A DNA stretch of 64,000 nucleotides from Xanthocytophaga flava (GTDB lineage: Bacteria; Bacteroidota; Bacteroidia; Cytophagales; 172606-1): contig JASJOS010000004.1 of the NCBI GenBank assembly GCA_030068525.1, positions 186,001-250,000 of the forward strand. Direction: 5' to 3'. Under the pieces are notes generated by a model. It made no database searches. It worked only from the letters and a program-made list of their open reading frames with translations, and was not told where the DNA came from. Positions within the stretch are counted from its first letter, which is position 1; every line of letters begins with the position of its first letter. This document shows positions 36,994 through 46,141 of the stretch, one piece after another. A program made the position numbers and the translations under genes.

Positions 36994-39714
36994 ATGAAAG
37001 TACTTGAAACAAAGGTAATGCGAGGCCCTAACTACTGGTCTGCCTACCGTCAGAAGCTTATTGTCATGAAGCTTGACCTGGAAGAACTGGAATATTATCC
37101 AACCCACACCATTGATGGATTTTCCGAACGAATAGAAACACAGATTCCGTCTTTAATTGAACACCGCTGTTCTGAAAACCATCGTGGCGGTTTTTTTAAA
37201 CGTGTCTATGATGGAACCTGGATGGGGCATGTAATAGAACACATAGCCTTGGAACTACAAAGTCTGGCAGGTATGCCATGTGGCTTTGGAAGAACCCGTG
37301 GCACAGGAAAGATAGGTGTATATTATGTCGTTTTTTCCTACGAAATAGAAGAAGCTGGCTTATATGCAGCTACAGCTGCTGTGCGTATCGCAGAAGCACT
37401 GGCAAAAAACACGGCTTTTACCCTTGAGGATGATATCAGGGATCTTGTTCGTATCAAACAAGATCATCAACTCGGACCAAGTACCTTATCCATTGTGCAG
37501 GAAGCTGAAAGAAGGAAGATTCCTTATCAGGTACTGGATGAGGGTAGTGAAATCATTTTTGGTCAGGGAAGCCGTCAGAAAAGAATTCAGGCTACCATTG
37601 CTCAGACCACAAGCAATATGGGTGTAGAACTGGCTGCAGATAAAGAGCAGACAAAACAGGTGCTTGCCAAAGCAGGTATCCCTGTTGCGTATGGAATAAC
37701 TATACGAAAAGAGCCCCAGTTACAGGCTGCCATTGAAGAAATGGGATTTCCGCTTGTGATCAAGCCTCTCGATGGAAATCACGGACGTGGAGTAACTACA
37801 GGAATTCGTTTGCTGGAGCAGGCCTGGGAAGCTTTTTCATTGGCTAAACGCATATCGGATACAGTCATTGTCGAAAGATTTATACAGGGTGAAGATTATC
37901 GGTTTCTGGTTATCAACTATAAGCTGGTAGCTGTTGCCCGACGTACTCCCCCATTCATTATCGGAAATGGAATACAAAGCATTCTGCAACTGATAGATGA
38001 ACTCAATACGGACCCACGCCGGGGAGAAGGACATGAAAAGGTTCTTACCAGTGTCAAGATTGACCAGGCCACTGTATCTATATTGAACGAAAAAGGATAT
38101 ACACTGGAAACAATCCTTCCTCCAGGAGAGACACTTTTTCTGAAACGGACTGCAAATCTGAGTACCGGAGGCACGGCAACAGATGTCACAGATCAGGTGC
38201 ATCCACACAATGTATTTATGGCTGAGCGGATAGCCCGTCTGATGGGTCTTGATATTTGTGGAATTGACATTGTTACGCAAAGCATTGAACAACCCATTAC
38301 AACAGCTACCGGCGCTGTAATTGAAGTAAATGCAGCACCGGGGTTCCGGATGCATTTATCTCCTACCGAAGGAATGCCCCGAAATGTTGCTGCACCGGTT
38401 ATAGATATGCTCTTTCCAAAGAATATACAGGCCCGCATTCCTATCATTGCTGTCACAGGTACCAATGGAAAAACAACCACTACCCGGTTAATTGCCCATA
38501 TGATGGGTCAGACCGGACAAACGGTAGGATATACAACAACTGAAGGGATTTATATTCAGGGCCATCTGATTCAAAAGGGAGATTGTACGGGCCCTAAGAG
38601 TGCCCATATGATATTAACAGACCCCTCAGTAGATGTAGCGGTACTGGAGTGTGCCCGCGGAGGCATACTCCGTTCTGGCCTTGGGTTCGATCAGTGTACT
38701 ATCAGTATTGTTACCAATGTGTCAGAGGATCATCTGGGCCTGAATGGTATAGAGACACTGGAAGAAATGGCAAGGGTAAAAAGTGTGGTAGCCCGTAGCA
38801 CGGCTAAAGATGGCTATTCCATACTGAATGCAGATGATGATCTGGTATATGAGATGGCTGGCGATGTAGACTGTGATGTAGCTTTTTTTAGCATCAACCC
38901 TACTAATCAACGAATCATTCGCCATTGTGCAGAGGGAGGATTGGCTGCTATTATTGAAGAGGGGTATCTGACTATTTGCCAGGGGCAATGGAAAACACGC
39001 ATAGCAAACGTCGCCTCTATCCCTCTTACACTGGATGGAAAGGCGTCCTGTATGATCAAAAATATCCTGCCTGCTACCCTCGCAGGATTCATACAGGGAC
39101 TTTCGCCTGTAATGCTTCAGCAGGCACTGCATTCTTTTGTACCCTCTCCCGACAATACACCTGGCCGGATGAATTTGTTCACCTTTCCGGACAGCACAGT
39201 TATGATTGACTATGCACACAATAAAGGTGGAATGCAGGAGTTGCAACACTTCATGGGAAAAGTAGAAGCATCTGTAAAGATCGGAATCATTGCAGGTGTA
39301 GGAGACCGACGGGCTGATGATATCCGGACTATGGGCAAACTCGCAGCACAGATCTTTGATCAGATTATCATACGGCTTGACAAAGATCTGCGTGGACGTG
39401 ATCCTGAGGAAATAGTCAATCTGTTGGAAGAAGGAATTCGTGAGCATAATGCACAAACCTGGGTCAAAGTAATTCCAGATGAAAAAGATGCAGTAAACTA
39501 TGCCCTTGATATGGCGCCTTCAAAGGCGTTTATCACTGTGCTTGCTGAAGAAATTGAAGAATTGACCACTTATTTAAAACAACTAAGGCAACAAAAAGAA
39601 CAATCGCTGGATATACCAGATGCTCTGGTCGCAGAGGACTCTTCTGCAACGCAGGCCAGTCAGCAAACACAGAGTAAAACCTATCATCCATTTGTTTTAT
39701 CTAAAGCATCCTAA
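36994..39714 (+). CDS. cphA: Cyanophycin synthetase
   Basis: The 906-residue enzyme builds cyanophycin, a polymer of aspartate with arginine side chains, using ATP. The N-terminal domain includes MGHVIEHIALELQSLAGMPCGFGRTRGTG. An ATP-grasp domain spans about residues 210-470 (ADKEQTKQVLAKAGIPVAYG, GFPLVIKPLDGNHGRGVTTGI, IEVNAAPGFRMHLSPTEG). The Mur-ligase-like domain begins with the P-loop GTNGKTTTT at about 489-497 and holds ECARGGILRSGLGFDQCTISIVTNVSEDHLG and NTPGRMNLFTFPDSTVMIDYAHNKGG. The length is a little above the usual 870-880; the extra part is a polar tail. Cyanophycinase starts two bases after its stop codon, so the two are surely co-transcribed. Confidence 0.95.
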   Translation: MKVLETKVMRGPNYWSAYRQKLIVMKLDLEELEYYPTHTIDGFSERIETQIPSLIEHRCSENHRGGFFKRVYDGTWMGHVIEHIALELQSLAGMPCGFGRTRGTGKIGVYYVVFSYEIEEAGLYAATAAVRIAEALAKNTAFTLEDDIRDLVRIKQDHQLGPSTLSIVQEAERRKIPYQVLDEGSEIIFGQGSRQKRIQATIAQTTSNMGVELAADKEQTKQVLAKAGIPVAYGITIRKEPQLQAAIEEMGFPLVIKPLDGNHGRGVTTGIRLLEQAWEAFSLAKRISDTVIVERFIQGEDYRFLVINYKLVAVARRTPPFIIGNGIQSILQLIDELNTDPRRGEGHEKVLTSVKIDQATVSILNEKGYTLETILPPGETLFLKRTANLSTGGTATDVTDQVHPHNVFMAERIARLMGLDICGIDIVTQSIEQPITTATGAVIEVNAAPGFRMHLSPTEGMPRNVAAPVIDMLFPKNIQARIPIIAVTGTNGKTTTTRLIAHMMGQTGQTVGYTTTEGIYIQGHLIQKGDCTGPKSAHMILTDPSVDVAVLECARGGILRSGLGFDQCTISIVTNVSEDHLGLNGIETLEEMARVKSVVARSTAKDGYSILNADDDLVYEMAGDVDCDVAFFSINPTNQRIIRHCAEGGLAAIIEEGYLTICQGQWKTRIANVASIPLTLDGKASCMIKNILPATLAGFIQGLSPVMLQQALHSFVPSPDNTPGRMNLFTFPDSTVMIDYAHNKGGMQELQHFMGKVEASVKIGIIAGVGDRRADDIRTMGKLAAQIFDQIIIRLDKDLRGRDPEEIVNLLEEGIREHNAQTWVKVIPDEKDAVNYALDMAPSKAFITVLAEEIEELTTYLKQLRQQKEQSLDIPDALVAEDSSATQASQQTQSKTYHPFVLSKAS

Positions 39715-39716
39715 TC

Positions 39717-40613
39717 ATGCAGGAAGTTCCTAAAGGAAAATTATTAATTATAGGAGGAGCCGAAGATGTAGGAGATCCGGAAAAGCTATCAGAAGCTCAG
39801 GAAGAAAGCCGAAACTTTCGAAATTTTGAGGTCTTGCAGGAACTACTTCCTCCTGATGCCAAAGCTGATCACCGCATTGAGGTAATTACTACCGCTTCTG
39901 AAGAACCCCACGAGATGGGTAAAAAGTATCAGAAGGCTTTTGAACGAGCCAACATCTCCAATGTAGGTATTATCCATATTGGTAATCGGGAAGAGGCAAA
40001 AGTTCCAGCCACAGTCAAACGTATTGAGAAGGCTAGTGCGGTCTTCTTTAGTGGAGGTGATCAGTTTCGCCTCTCTACCATATTAGGCTGCTCACAGGTA
40101 GCAGATGTCATTAACCGGAAGTATATCCAGGAACCTGGATTTATTGTAGGAGGTACCAGTGCGGGTGCTATGGCGATGTCTGCTATTATGATTTACGGAG
40201 GGGATAGCAGCAAGGGTTTGCTGAAAGGAACTGTTAAAATCAGTTCTGGTTTGGGACTCATAGATCATTGCATCATAGATACCCATTTTATCAACCGCGG
40301 ACGTTTTGGACGATTGGCAGAAGCCGTTATCATGAATCCTTCCTGTATAGGATTGGGCCTTGGAGAAGATACGGCTCTGGTCATTCATAATGGGAATGAT
40401 GCCGAATGCCGTGGTTCCGGGATGGTTGTAGTGATTGACTGTAAAGGGTTAGGACATTCCAATATAGCGTATGTGGAGGAGGGCACACCTATAAGTGCCG
40501 AAAATCTGACAGTACATCTTCTGACTAAAGGAAATGGGTTTACCCTCAAAGAACGAAAATTCGTCCCGGCCAAGAAGGATATTGAACTTGAAGAAAACAT
40601 TCGATCTCATTAG
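39717..40613 (+). CDS. cphB: Cyanophycinase
   Basis: The 298-residue serine peptidase of the S51-like class cuts cyanophycin to beta-Asp-Arg dipeptides. The nucleophile is Ser148 in VGGTSAGAMAM at 144-153. SGGDQFRLS near 120 and LGLIDHCIIDTHFINRGRFGRLAEA are family segments. The mature protein has no signal peptide and so works in the cytosol, as expected for intracellular granule turnover. It follows cphA after two bases and precedes the isoaspartyl peptidase gene, giving a synthesis-plus-breakdown operon. A hairpin with a T run lies just after its stop. Confidence 0.95.
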   Translation: MQEVPKGKLLIIGGAEDVGDPEKLSEAQEESRNFRNFEVLQELLPPDAKADHRIEVITTASEEPHEMGKKYQKAFERANISNVGIIHIGNREEAKVPATVKRIEKASAVFFSGGDQFRLSTILGCSQVADVINRKYIQEPGFIVGGTSAGAMAMSAIMIYGGDSSKGLLKGTVKISSGLGLIDHCIIDTHFINRGRFGRLAEAVIMNPSCIGLGLGEDTALVIHNGNDAECRGSGMVVVIDCKGLGHSNIAYVEEGTPISAENLTVHLLTKGNGFTLKERKFVPAKKDIELEENIRSH

Positions 40614-40633
40614 GTGAATGTGTCTGTTCGATG

Positions 40634-40665
40634 GGCACTGTCACACCTATGGAGTGAACAGTGCC
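40634..40665 (+). terminator. Partial terminator or attenuator between cphB and isoaspartyl peptidase
   Basis: GGCACTGTCAC (40634-40644) pairs with GTGAACAGTGCC (40654-40665) with one bulged base and is followed by TTATTTTCC. It lies inside the operon, between cphB and the next start codon, so it may lower expression of the third gene. Confidence 0.6.
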
Positions 40666-40694
40666 TTATTTTCCATCTTTTTACTTTTTTATCT

Positions 40695-41606
40695 ATGTCT
40701 ATAGTAGCCTTAGCCATTCACGGAGGAGCAGAGCCCCTATCTCCCCGTATCAAACAAAATCAAAAAGCCTATGAAGCAGGTCTTCATCAGGCGCTAGAGG
40801 CAGGATATCGGATTTTGCGTCAGGGTGGTTCGGCAGTGGATGCCGTAGAGGCAGCCATACAACAAATGGAATTACATCCTTTGTTTAATGCAGGTCGAGG
40901 AGCGGCTTTGGATCAGAAAGGGGAAGTAGCCATGGATGCTTCTATTATGAATGGGAAAGATCTGCAGGCTGGAGCAGTTGCGCTGGTACGCCAGATCCAA
41001 CATCCTATTTCATTAGCTCGTGCTGTTATGGAACAAACACCACATGTTCTTATGGGTGCCGAAGGTGCAATGGAATTGGGAAGAAGCCTGCAAATGCCGT
41101 TTATGCCAGATTCGTACTTCATTTCCGAAAGTCAGTACAATGCACTGGCAGAGATGCAGATGCAAACACAAAAAAAGCCTGATGTTATATTAAATGACAC
41201 GGTTGGAGCCGTAGCGCTGGATCAGGAAGGCAATCTGGCTGCGGGGACGTCTACCGGAGGCCTTACGAATCAGATGAAGGGCCGTATTGGTGATAGTTGT
41301 ATGATTGGAGCAGGCTGCTATGCCAACAATATCACTTGCGCAGTTTCGGGAACTGGTGACGGAGAGTGTTTGATGCGCAAGGTAGCTGGCTATTCTGTTT
41401 CCGCGTTGATGGAATTTGCCGGGAAAGAACTACAGGAAGCGTGTGATTTTGTAGTATTTAAGAAAGATAAACATGTCCTGGGTGACATAGGCCTTATCTC
41501 GATGGATGCTTGTGGCAAAGTGGTATTCTCCTTTAATACAGAATGTATGTTTCGGGGATGGATAAGTAGTGACCTGGACTTTACACAGGTTGCTATTACC
41601 AAATAA
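40695..41606 (+). CDS. iaaA: Isoaspartyl peptidase / L-asparaginase (Ntn hydrolase)
   Basis: The ATG at 40695-40697 is preferred since the family begins with the sheet ALAIHGGAE; a GTG start at 40614 would add 27 residues and cover the intergenic hairpin. The 303-residue precursor is cleaved before Thr169 (NDTVGAVALD), the new N-terminal nucleophile. GRIGDSCMIGAGCYANN and SGTGDGE are further active-site segments. It splits beta-Asp-Arg into aspartate and arginine, the last step of cyanophycin use. Its place as third gene behind cphA and cphB strongly supports that role. Confidence 0.92.
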   Translation: MSIVALAIHGGAEPLSPRIKQNQKAYEAGLHQALEAGYRILRQGGSAVDAVEAAIQQMELHPLFNAGRGAALDQKGEVAMDASIMNGKDLQAGAVALVRQIQHPISLARAVMEQTPHVLMGAEGAMELGRSLQMPFMPDSYFISESQYNALAEMQMQTQKKPDVILNDTVGAVALDQEGNLAAGTSTGGLTNQMKGRIGDSCMIGAGCYANNITCAVSGTGDGECLMRKVAGYSVSALMEFAGKELQEACDFVVFKKDKHVLGDIGLISMDACGKVVFSFNTECMFRGWISSDLDFTQVAITK

Positions 41607-41793
41607 CTATTTTTTGCAATCCGGAAGCATTTCTCCTTCCCTATCTGCTTACCGCCAATCCTTATTTCTTTAACGCTGGTGCGTGCCTGATCTATCACTC
41701 TTCAATGTGATAACGGGCAGGTATAGGTGGTCTGTTGCCATCTGTATAGGTATATATTGATCCATTTAAAAGAAAAATTTAACTATATTTTAT

Positions 41794-42723
41794 ATGAAAA
41801 GAACAGGTTGGATAGTACTGGTATTGATACTGGTACTGGCAGGAGGCTATCTGGTTTTCCGCTGGCAACAGCGGTCTCAGAAAGATCCTGAGGCAACATT
41901 TATTAAGCCTAGGATCGAAATGGCTGGTATGCAAATCCTTCATATAGACAAAGACTATACGAAAGGAAATATGAAAATACTGATTCACAATCCAGCCCCG
42001 GTGGGCTTTGAAGCTGATAGCCTGGCTTATCAGTTGTACATTGCAGGCATAAAAGTAGTGCAGAGCTCCTATCCCAAACATGTCGATATCAATAGCAATG
42101 ACAGTAGCCTGATAACTCTGCCGGTGACTATTAAAAATGAGGAACTGATCCAGACATTGAAACAGTTGGAACAGAAGGGGCTGGATAGCACAGAATACAC
42201 AGCCAAAGCAAACATTTATACAGACTTACCCTTTTTAAAAAAGAAACCTGTTGAGCTGGAAGTCTCAAAAAAGCTTCCTCTTTTACGGCTTCCGGAGCTT
42301 AAACTTGTTGACGCAGATCTGGATAAGCTTGGATTCAAACAGACTAAATATTCTGTTCGTACGGAAATTACCAATAAAAACGTATTTCCCTTCGTACTAC
42401 GTAATGCCCGCTTTCAGATGAATCTGAATGGGGAAAAATTTACCGAAGGAACCATGCCAGAAGTAGTTAATATTCCAGCTAAGGGTAAAGAAACAATAGA
42501 AGTACCGATGAGTATAAAACCCAACCAGTTGATGGAAACTGGAATAGACTTGTTGAAGAAAAACAAAAAGAACACCTATCTATTTGTCTTTGAAGCCAAT
42601 CTGGTAGACAAAGAGGACAATAAAATGTTTGACAATAGTAAATTAAAGATGGAGAGTTCGGGTGATCTGCGTGAACTAATAAAAAATACCCGTGAGGTTA
42701 TAAAAGAGAATAAGAAAAAATAG
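41794..42723 (+). CDS. LEA type 2 (water-stress/hypersensitive domain) protein
   Basis: The 309-residue protein has one N-terminal membrane anchor (residues 5-25, GWIVLVLILVLAGGYLVF). Two beta-sandwich segments follow in the LEA_2/WHy pattern: IEMAGMQILHIDKDYTKGNMKILIHNPAPVGFEADSLAYQLYIAG and LKLVDADLDKLGFKQTKYSVRTEITNKNVFPFVLRNARFQMNLNGEKF. The C-terminus is charged and helical. Proteins of this family are linked with desiccation or membrane stress; here it is probably fixed to the inner membrane and faces the periplasm. It ends at a strong terminator and opens the stress-like cluster. Confidence 0.82.
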   Translation: MKRTGWIVLVLILVLAGGYLVFRWQQRSQKDPEATFIKPRIEMAGMQILHIDKDYTKGNMKILIHNPAPVGFEADSLAYQLYIAGIKVVQSSYPKHVDINSNDSSLITLPVTIKNEELIQTLKQLEQKGLDSTEYTAKANIYTDLPFLKKKPVELEVSKKLPLLRLPELKLVDADLDKLGFKQTKYSVRTEITNKNVFPFVLRNARFQMNLNGEKFTEGTMPEVVNIPAKGKETIEVPMSIKPNQLMETGIDLLKKNKKNTYLFVFEANLVDKEDNKMFDNSKLKMESSGDLRELIKNTREVIKENKKK

Positions 42724-42803
42724 CATAGGAAGATTCAAAATGAATGTTCCAAATATTACCAATGGTATTCTTTTTTATAGGATATTTACTAGCTGACCTT
42801 CAT

Positions 42804-42836
42804 AAAAAAGCCTTTCTGATTCAGAAAGGCTTTTTT
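42804..42836 (+). terminator. Rho-independent terminator after the LEA-type gene
   Basis: AAAAAAGCCTTTCTGA (42804-42819) pairs with TCAGAAAGGCTTTTTT (42821-42836), giving a long stem with a T run. It lies 80 bases after the stop. Confidence 0.92.
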
Positions 42837-42902
42837 GCGGTAGAATGTATTATCAACTTAAAATAATAGCTTAAGAAAGCCAACGTAATTGTATAGTATG
42901 CG

Positions 42903-42977
42903 TTTCAGGAATAAATCAGTAATAAGTGGGGTAGTTATCGTATTCCTGCGAAAAATAATTACAGTTTATTCCTGAAA
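42903..42977. repeat. Long-spaced perfect 13-base inverted repeat
   Basis: TTTCAGGAATAAA (42903-42915) and TTTATTCCTGAAA (42965-42977) are exact complements 49 bases apart. A third ATTCCTG lies at about 42942-42948. No gene is present from 42724 to 43420. It could be an operator pair or a folded RNA upstream of promoter P1. Confidence 0.5.
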
Positions 42978-43234
42978 ATTTTTAGTATCTGGTTTGGATA
43001 ACCTACCTTCAATTTGTTGTTGATACATACTCCGAACCTGATTTTGTAAGTCTATTAGCTAGTAACAGATTTATTATCTGAGAAGCAGAAGCAACACCTA
43101 CAACTCGGCTATCTATGCGAAGAATGTTCCGGTTTATTCATAAAATTTTAAAAGGTTGCTCGAAATTACTTGTATTCATTTGTTAATCAGTACAATATAA
43201 ATTTGCACAAGAAAATAAAATTCTAAAAGAGGAT

Positions 43235-43299
43235 AAATACCTGTTTTGTAAATTGCGTATTTATCCTCTTCTCTAAAAAGTATTCATTTCAGATTTTTG
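43235..43299 (+). promoter_or_regulatory. Composite dyad promoter P1 (drives 43421 gene)
   Basis: AAATAC 43235-43240, 16 bases, GTATTT 43257-43262, three bases, CTCTT 43266-43270, 21 bases, GATTTTTG 43292-43299 as the -7 box. The dyad here extends to a perfect 14-base arm (43227-43240 with 43257-43270). It matches four others in order, spacing and direction toward the gene. Confidence 0.72.
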
Positions 43300-43420
43300 T
43301 TGTAAATCAGGAAACCACACGAAAACAAGAGAAAAATAGAACCCCATACCATCTAATCCCACTCAGTTTAGATGTACTAATTGATTCTTTCCTGTTTTTA
43401 TACATTTTTTTACCTTTAGT

Positions 43421-43741
43421 ATGTATCAAAAATTAATAGACCGCACCTTATTCCAATCGGTTAAACTACTTGTTCAAGACCCGGAAGTGCATTTTTTGTT
43501 TTGCGATTATTTGCGACACGTTGTTACCTATAAGCAATTTTTCTTTTTCCCAGTACCTGCAAGTCGGATAGCAGATCTTGAGAATGCAAAAGAGGAGTTG
43601 ATGATAAGCCGATATATACTGCGCCTCCATTTGAAACTCTATTCAAAGCTGCGATCACAGGGGGTGTTCATCCGGAAACTGACCCGGCTTCCTGTTTCAG
43701 AAATCGAAAAGCTTCTCGATATTTTTGATACGACCCGATAA
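43421..43741 (+). CDS. Small protein of unknown function, likely in the dyad-promoter regulon
   Basis: I do not recognise this 106-residue protein. It has no signal peptide or membrane helix and is basic: MYQKLIDRTLFQSVKLLVQDPEVHFLFCDYLRHVVTYKQFFFFP, then a helical ENAKEELMISRYILRLHLKLYSKLRSQGVFIRKL and EKLLDIFD. A run of four Phe occurs near residue 40. Promoter P1 lies about 120 bases upstream, which supports that the frame is expressed. It is not related by eye to the other unknown proteins of the cluster. Confidence 0.62.
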   Translation: MYQKLIDRTLFQSVKLLVQDPEVHFLFCDYLRHVVTYKQFFFFPVPASRIADLENAKEELMISRYILRLHLKLYSKLRSQGVFIRKLTRLPVSEIEKLLDIFDTTR

Positions 43742-43842
43742 AGTTTTCGATTGCTGACATTATTTTTAGACAAGTATCATGGTAAAGACACATAGTCTAA
43801 CTTCTACAGGATAGACACCTGTCACTCAAACGGTTATACACA

Positions 43843-43907
43843 AAATACTTATTTATAATAACAAGTATTTTGTCTCTTTTTCGGGTAAAAGTCTTATCCA
43901 ACCTTTA
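43843..43907 (+). promoter_or_regulatory. Composite dyad promoter P2
   Basis: AAATAC 43843-43848, 16 bases, GTATTT 43865-43870, three bases, CTCTT 43874-43878, 21 bases, AACCTTTA 43900-43907. The dyad arms extend to 11 bases (ACAAAATACTT and complement). The -7 box is the weakest of the five; a better TAAATTTG lies at 43919-43926. Confidence 0.65.
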
Positions 43908-43914
43908 TGGCCTG

Positions 43915-44212
43915 CATATAAATTTGTACAGGCTATGGTTTCTATTAGTATTCCAAAAGGTCAACTCAAAATACCGTAAGTAACTCAAAAAGTGGATTTA
44001 GCAACAGCATATGTATATAATCTCTATTTCTATTTACATCCTTTGGAGGCAAGCCTGTATGGATCTTTCATTGTTTCCAGTTAAACTTCGTTCAGAACTG
44101 CAATACATCAGGAGAAAAGTAAGATACATTCTTAAGCTACCAGGCTTAAACAGATACTTAGGCGAGCCAAGACCTCTTATCAAAAAAGCCACTCTTAAAA
44201 AGAATGGCTTTT
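43915..44212 (+). other. Candidate short transcript between P2 and a terminator
   Basis: P2 faces right and the next right-facing signal is the hairpin at 44184-44212, so a transcript of about 300 bases is expected. It could be a non-coding RNA or a message for a small protein: a frame from 44011 (or Met at 44059) to 44214 gives a basic peptide, MDLSLFPVKLRSELQYIRRK and on, whose last codons overlap the terminator stem. Neither reading is proven. Confidence 0.35.
44184..44212 (+). terminator. Hairpin terminator downstream of P2 unit
   Basis: AAAAGCCACTCT pairs with AGAATGGCTTTT (44201-44212) with one mismatch; A run before and T run after. It separates the P2 unit from the convergent gene ending at 44285. 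Confidence 0.75.
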
Positions 44213-44284
44213 AGTACATAACGAGTTAATTAGTACACTAAATCATATCATTCCTTCTTTTATGGCAAAGATCTTGAAACTATC

Positions 44285-44689
44285 TTATTCTGTATGTATA
44301 AAGGCTGTTGGTGCCGGTGCCTTGAACTTGTGATACTCCCGGACAAAAATATAGATCCACGTTAACAGAAACAGAACCTGTACCCATCCATCTACTATAT
44401 AGATATCCGAAATGACGTCACGTAACGGATAATAGAAGTCCACAAAGGCAAACGCCAAAGCTGTAAGTGCTCCAAGTACAAAAGCAGGTCTGAAGTCGGT
44501 ACGGATAAACAGATAACTCAGCAAAGTCAAGGCAACAGGTATGCCTAACGCCCCTACCGTCTTGACTAGCCATATATCCGTCTTATAGCCTGTTACCTTC
44601 ATAAAGCTCTCTATATGCACCAGTGGCCATATGGCTATGATCAGTATATACAGGCCTTGTATCCATAGGAGTGATCTAAAAACTTTCAT
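44285..44689 (-). CDS. Four-helix membrane protein of unknown function
   Basis: The 134-residue protein has four predicted membrane spans: about 8-27 (LWIQGLYILIIAIWPLVHIE), 42-62 (VKTVGALGIPVALTLLSYLFI), 68-86 (PAFVLGALTALAFAFVDFYY) and 98-118 (VDGWVQVLFLLTWIYIFVREY). The C-terminus is short and cytosolic. It is not a family I can name. It lies 66 bases after the small coiled-coil gene on the same strand and could be co-transcribed with it and with Mn catalase. Confidence 0.75.
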   Translation of the reverse strand: MKVFRSLLWIQGLYILIIAIWPLVHIESFMKVTGYKTDIWLVKTVGALGIPVALTLLSYLFIRTDFRPAFVLGALTALAFAFVDFYYPLRDVISDIYIVDGWVQVLFLLTWIYIFVREYHKFKAPAPTAFIHTE

Positions 44690-44755
44690 ATCTATCTAGC
44701 CGTAATAAAGAGAACTTACATCAGGTTCTACAGACCTTTCATTTGACAACATTAA

Positions 44756-44995
44756 TTATTTACTAGTATCTGCAAGCAAGACAGAAGTCTGCTGTTCTGT
44801 TTGCTTTGAGTTATTAATTAACAAACTGAAAGAACGTTTTTCTAGTCTCTCCTCCTCCAATAATATGTCCAGCTCTTTGCGGCACTGACCTTGTATCTGA
44901 ATCAGTTCACTGATGACATTACTCTGGGCTGCAATTTGTTTTCGCTTTTCCTGAATCCGCACCCGGATTGGCTTGATAGCAGTTTTTGAGATCAT
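44756..44995 (-). CDS. Small coiled-coil protein, paralogue-like to the 49096 protein
   Basis: The 79-residue protein is almost all helix with heptad-like spacing: RVRIQEKRKQIAAQSNVISELIQIQGQCRKELDILLEEERLEKRSFSLLIN. It shares length, charge pattern and the LLEEE-K core with the 65-residue protein at 49096. There is no signal or membrane part. It lies downstream of the Mn catalase gene, behind that gene's terminator. Function unknown. Confidence 0.65.
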   Translation of the reverse strand: MISKTAIKPIRVRIQEKRKQIAAQSNVISELIQIQGQCRKELDILLEEERLEKRSFSLLINNSKQTEQQTSVLLADTSK

Positions 44996-45058
44996 GACAA
45001 CTCTTAATTAAAACGTGAAAGGGCACCTGGCAATTAGTAAAGTTGTATAGTATCTGTA

Positions 45059-45105
45059 TAGCCATGAACTAACCTTCCGGATTGAAAGATTTTAATTCAT
45101 GGCTA
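45059..45105 (-). terminator. Hairpin after the Mn catalase gene
   Basis: TAGCCATGAA (45059-45068) pairs with TTCATGGCTA (45096-45105) 26 bases after the catalase stop. There is no long T run after the stem, so termination may be partial and some transcript may run into the small coiled-coil gene. Confidence 0.55.
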
Positions 45106-45130
45106 CCTATCAACTTTTACTTTTAAAGCC

Positions 45131-46024
45131 TTAAAGCTTTTTACCTACCTCACTAATAAATTCACTAATCTTTCCACCTATTCCCATTGATCCTTCCATT
45201 TGCTCTACCTGAGCATGTCCTTCCGGTTTGGGTGGATTTAATACAGGTTCTTCTCCATACGGTTGTGCCTTTTCAAAGATAAACTGGCCTTTGCCGTCTA
45301 TAGAGGTTCCTGAAGACCAACGCTGTCCCTGCTGAGAAGCTCCATCCGCAATATTTGTTGAAACAAACGTATAGCTGAATTCCTGCTTTTCCTGCGTTTG
45401 CGGGAAGCTGTTTGGAATCGGATGTACATTCTGTACGCCTCCCAAATCCTCTAATACTGCCAGCCACTGATTCTGGTGCATTGTATCACGGGCAATCAGA
45501 AAGGATAACATATCTTTCATACCTGGATCGTCGGTTAATTCCCAAAGGCGGGTAGCCAATAATCGCCCTGTTGACTCAGCCATTACGTTGGCATACATAT
45601 CTGCAGCCAGATTGCCGCTGCCTACCACCCAGGAACCGTTGAAAGGTACGCCATTGGCATCTGTTGCCATGGCTGCCATACCCGACGAAAGAATGTGGCG
45701 AACATCCATTCCACCCATAGCTGCACCTACCAGTGGGTTATCGCGTGCAATCTGATCTTTCAGCTCATTGGATGCTGTATCCAGATTCATCGCTACTGCA
45801 GTGCAAAGCATTTCAATGTGGGATATTTCCTCTGTACCAGTCTCCAGAAGCATATCTCTGTATTTGGCAGGTCCACGTGCTCCCCACGCCTGAAACAAAT
45901 ATTGCAAACATACACGGATCTCACCTTCGATGCCTCCAATTGCCTGTTGAAGCATTCTGGCAAACAAAGGGTTGGGCTTTTCTACCCGAACGGTAAACTG
46001 GAGCTTTTTATCATGATAAAACAT
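45131..46024 (-). CDS. Manganese catalase
   Basis: The 297-residue enzyme breaks hydrogen peroxide with a two-manganese centre in a four-helix bundle. The metal ligands of the family are all seen: Glu35 (GGIEGEIR), Glu66 and His69 (TEEISHIE), Glu150 (MAESTGR) and His183 (ARDTMHQNQW). The N-terminus MFYHDKKLQFTVRVEKPNP is typical. The C-terminal 60 residues form the usual extended tail. It is cytosolic. Promoter P3 of the five-copy family lies about 120 bases upstream, so peroxide defence is probably part of that regulon. Confidence 0.95.
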   Translation of the reverse strand: MFYHDKKLQFTVRVEKPNPLFARMLQQAIGGIEGEIRVCLQYLFQAWGARGPAKYRDMLLETGTEEISHIEMLCTAVAMNLDTASNELKDQIARDNPLVGAAMGGMDVRHILSSGMAAMATDANGVPFNGSWVVGSGNLAADMYANVMAESTGRLLATRLWELTDDPGMKDMLSFLIARDTMHQNQWLAVLEDLGGVQNVHPIPNSFPQTQEKQEFSYTFVSTNIADGASQQGQRWSSGTSIDGKGQFIFEKAQPYGEEPVLNPPKPEGHAQVEQMEGSMGIGGKISEFISEVGKKL

Positions 46025-46141
46025 AGCTGTAAGGGTTTAGGGAAGTGAACAAAAAAGCACTGCAGCAGCCAGTTTTTGAAGTTATACTATCTCTACTCTT
46101 TCACTTCTCAAACTGGCTTGCCCGTGCAAATCAACCTGTTA

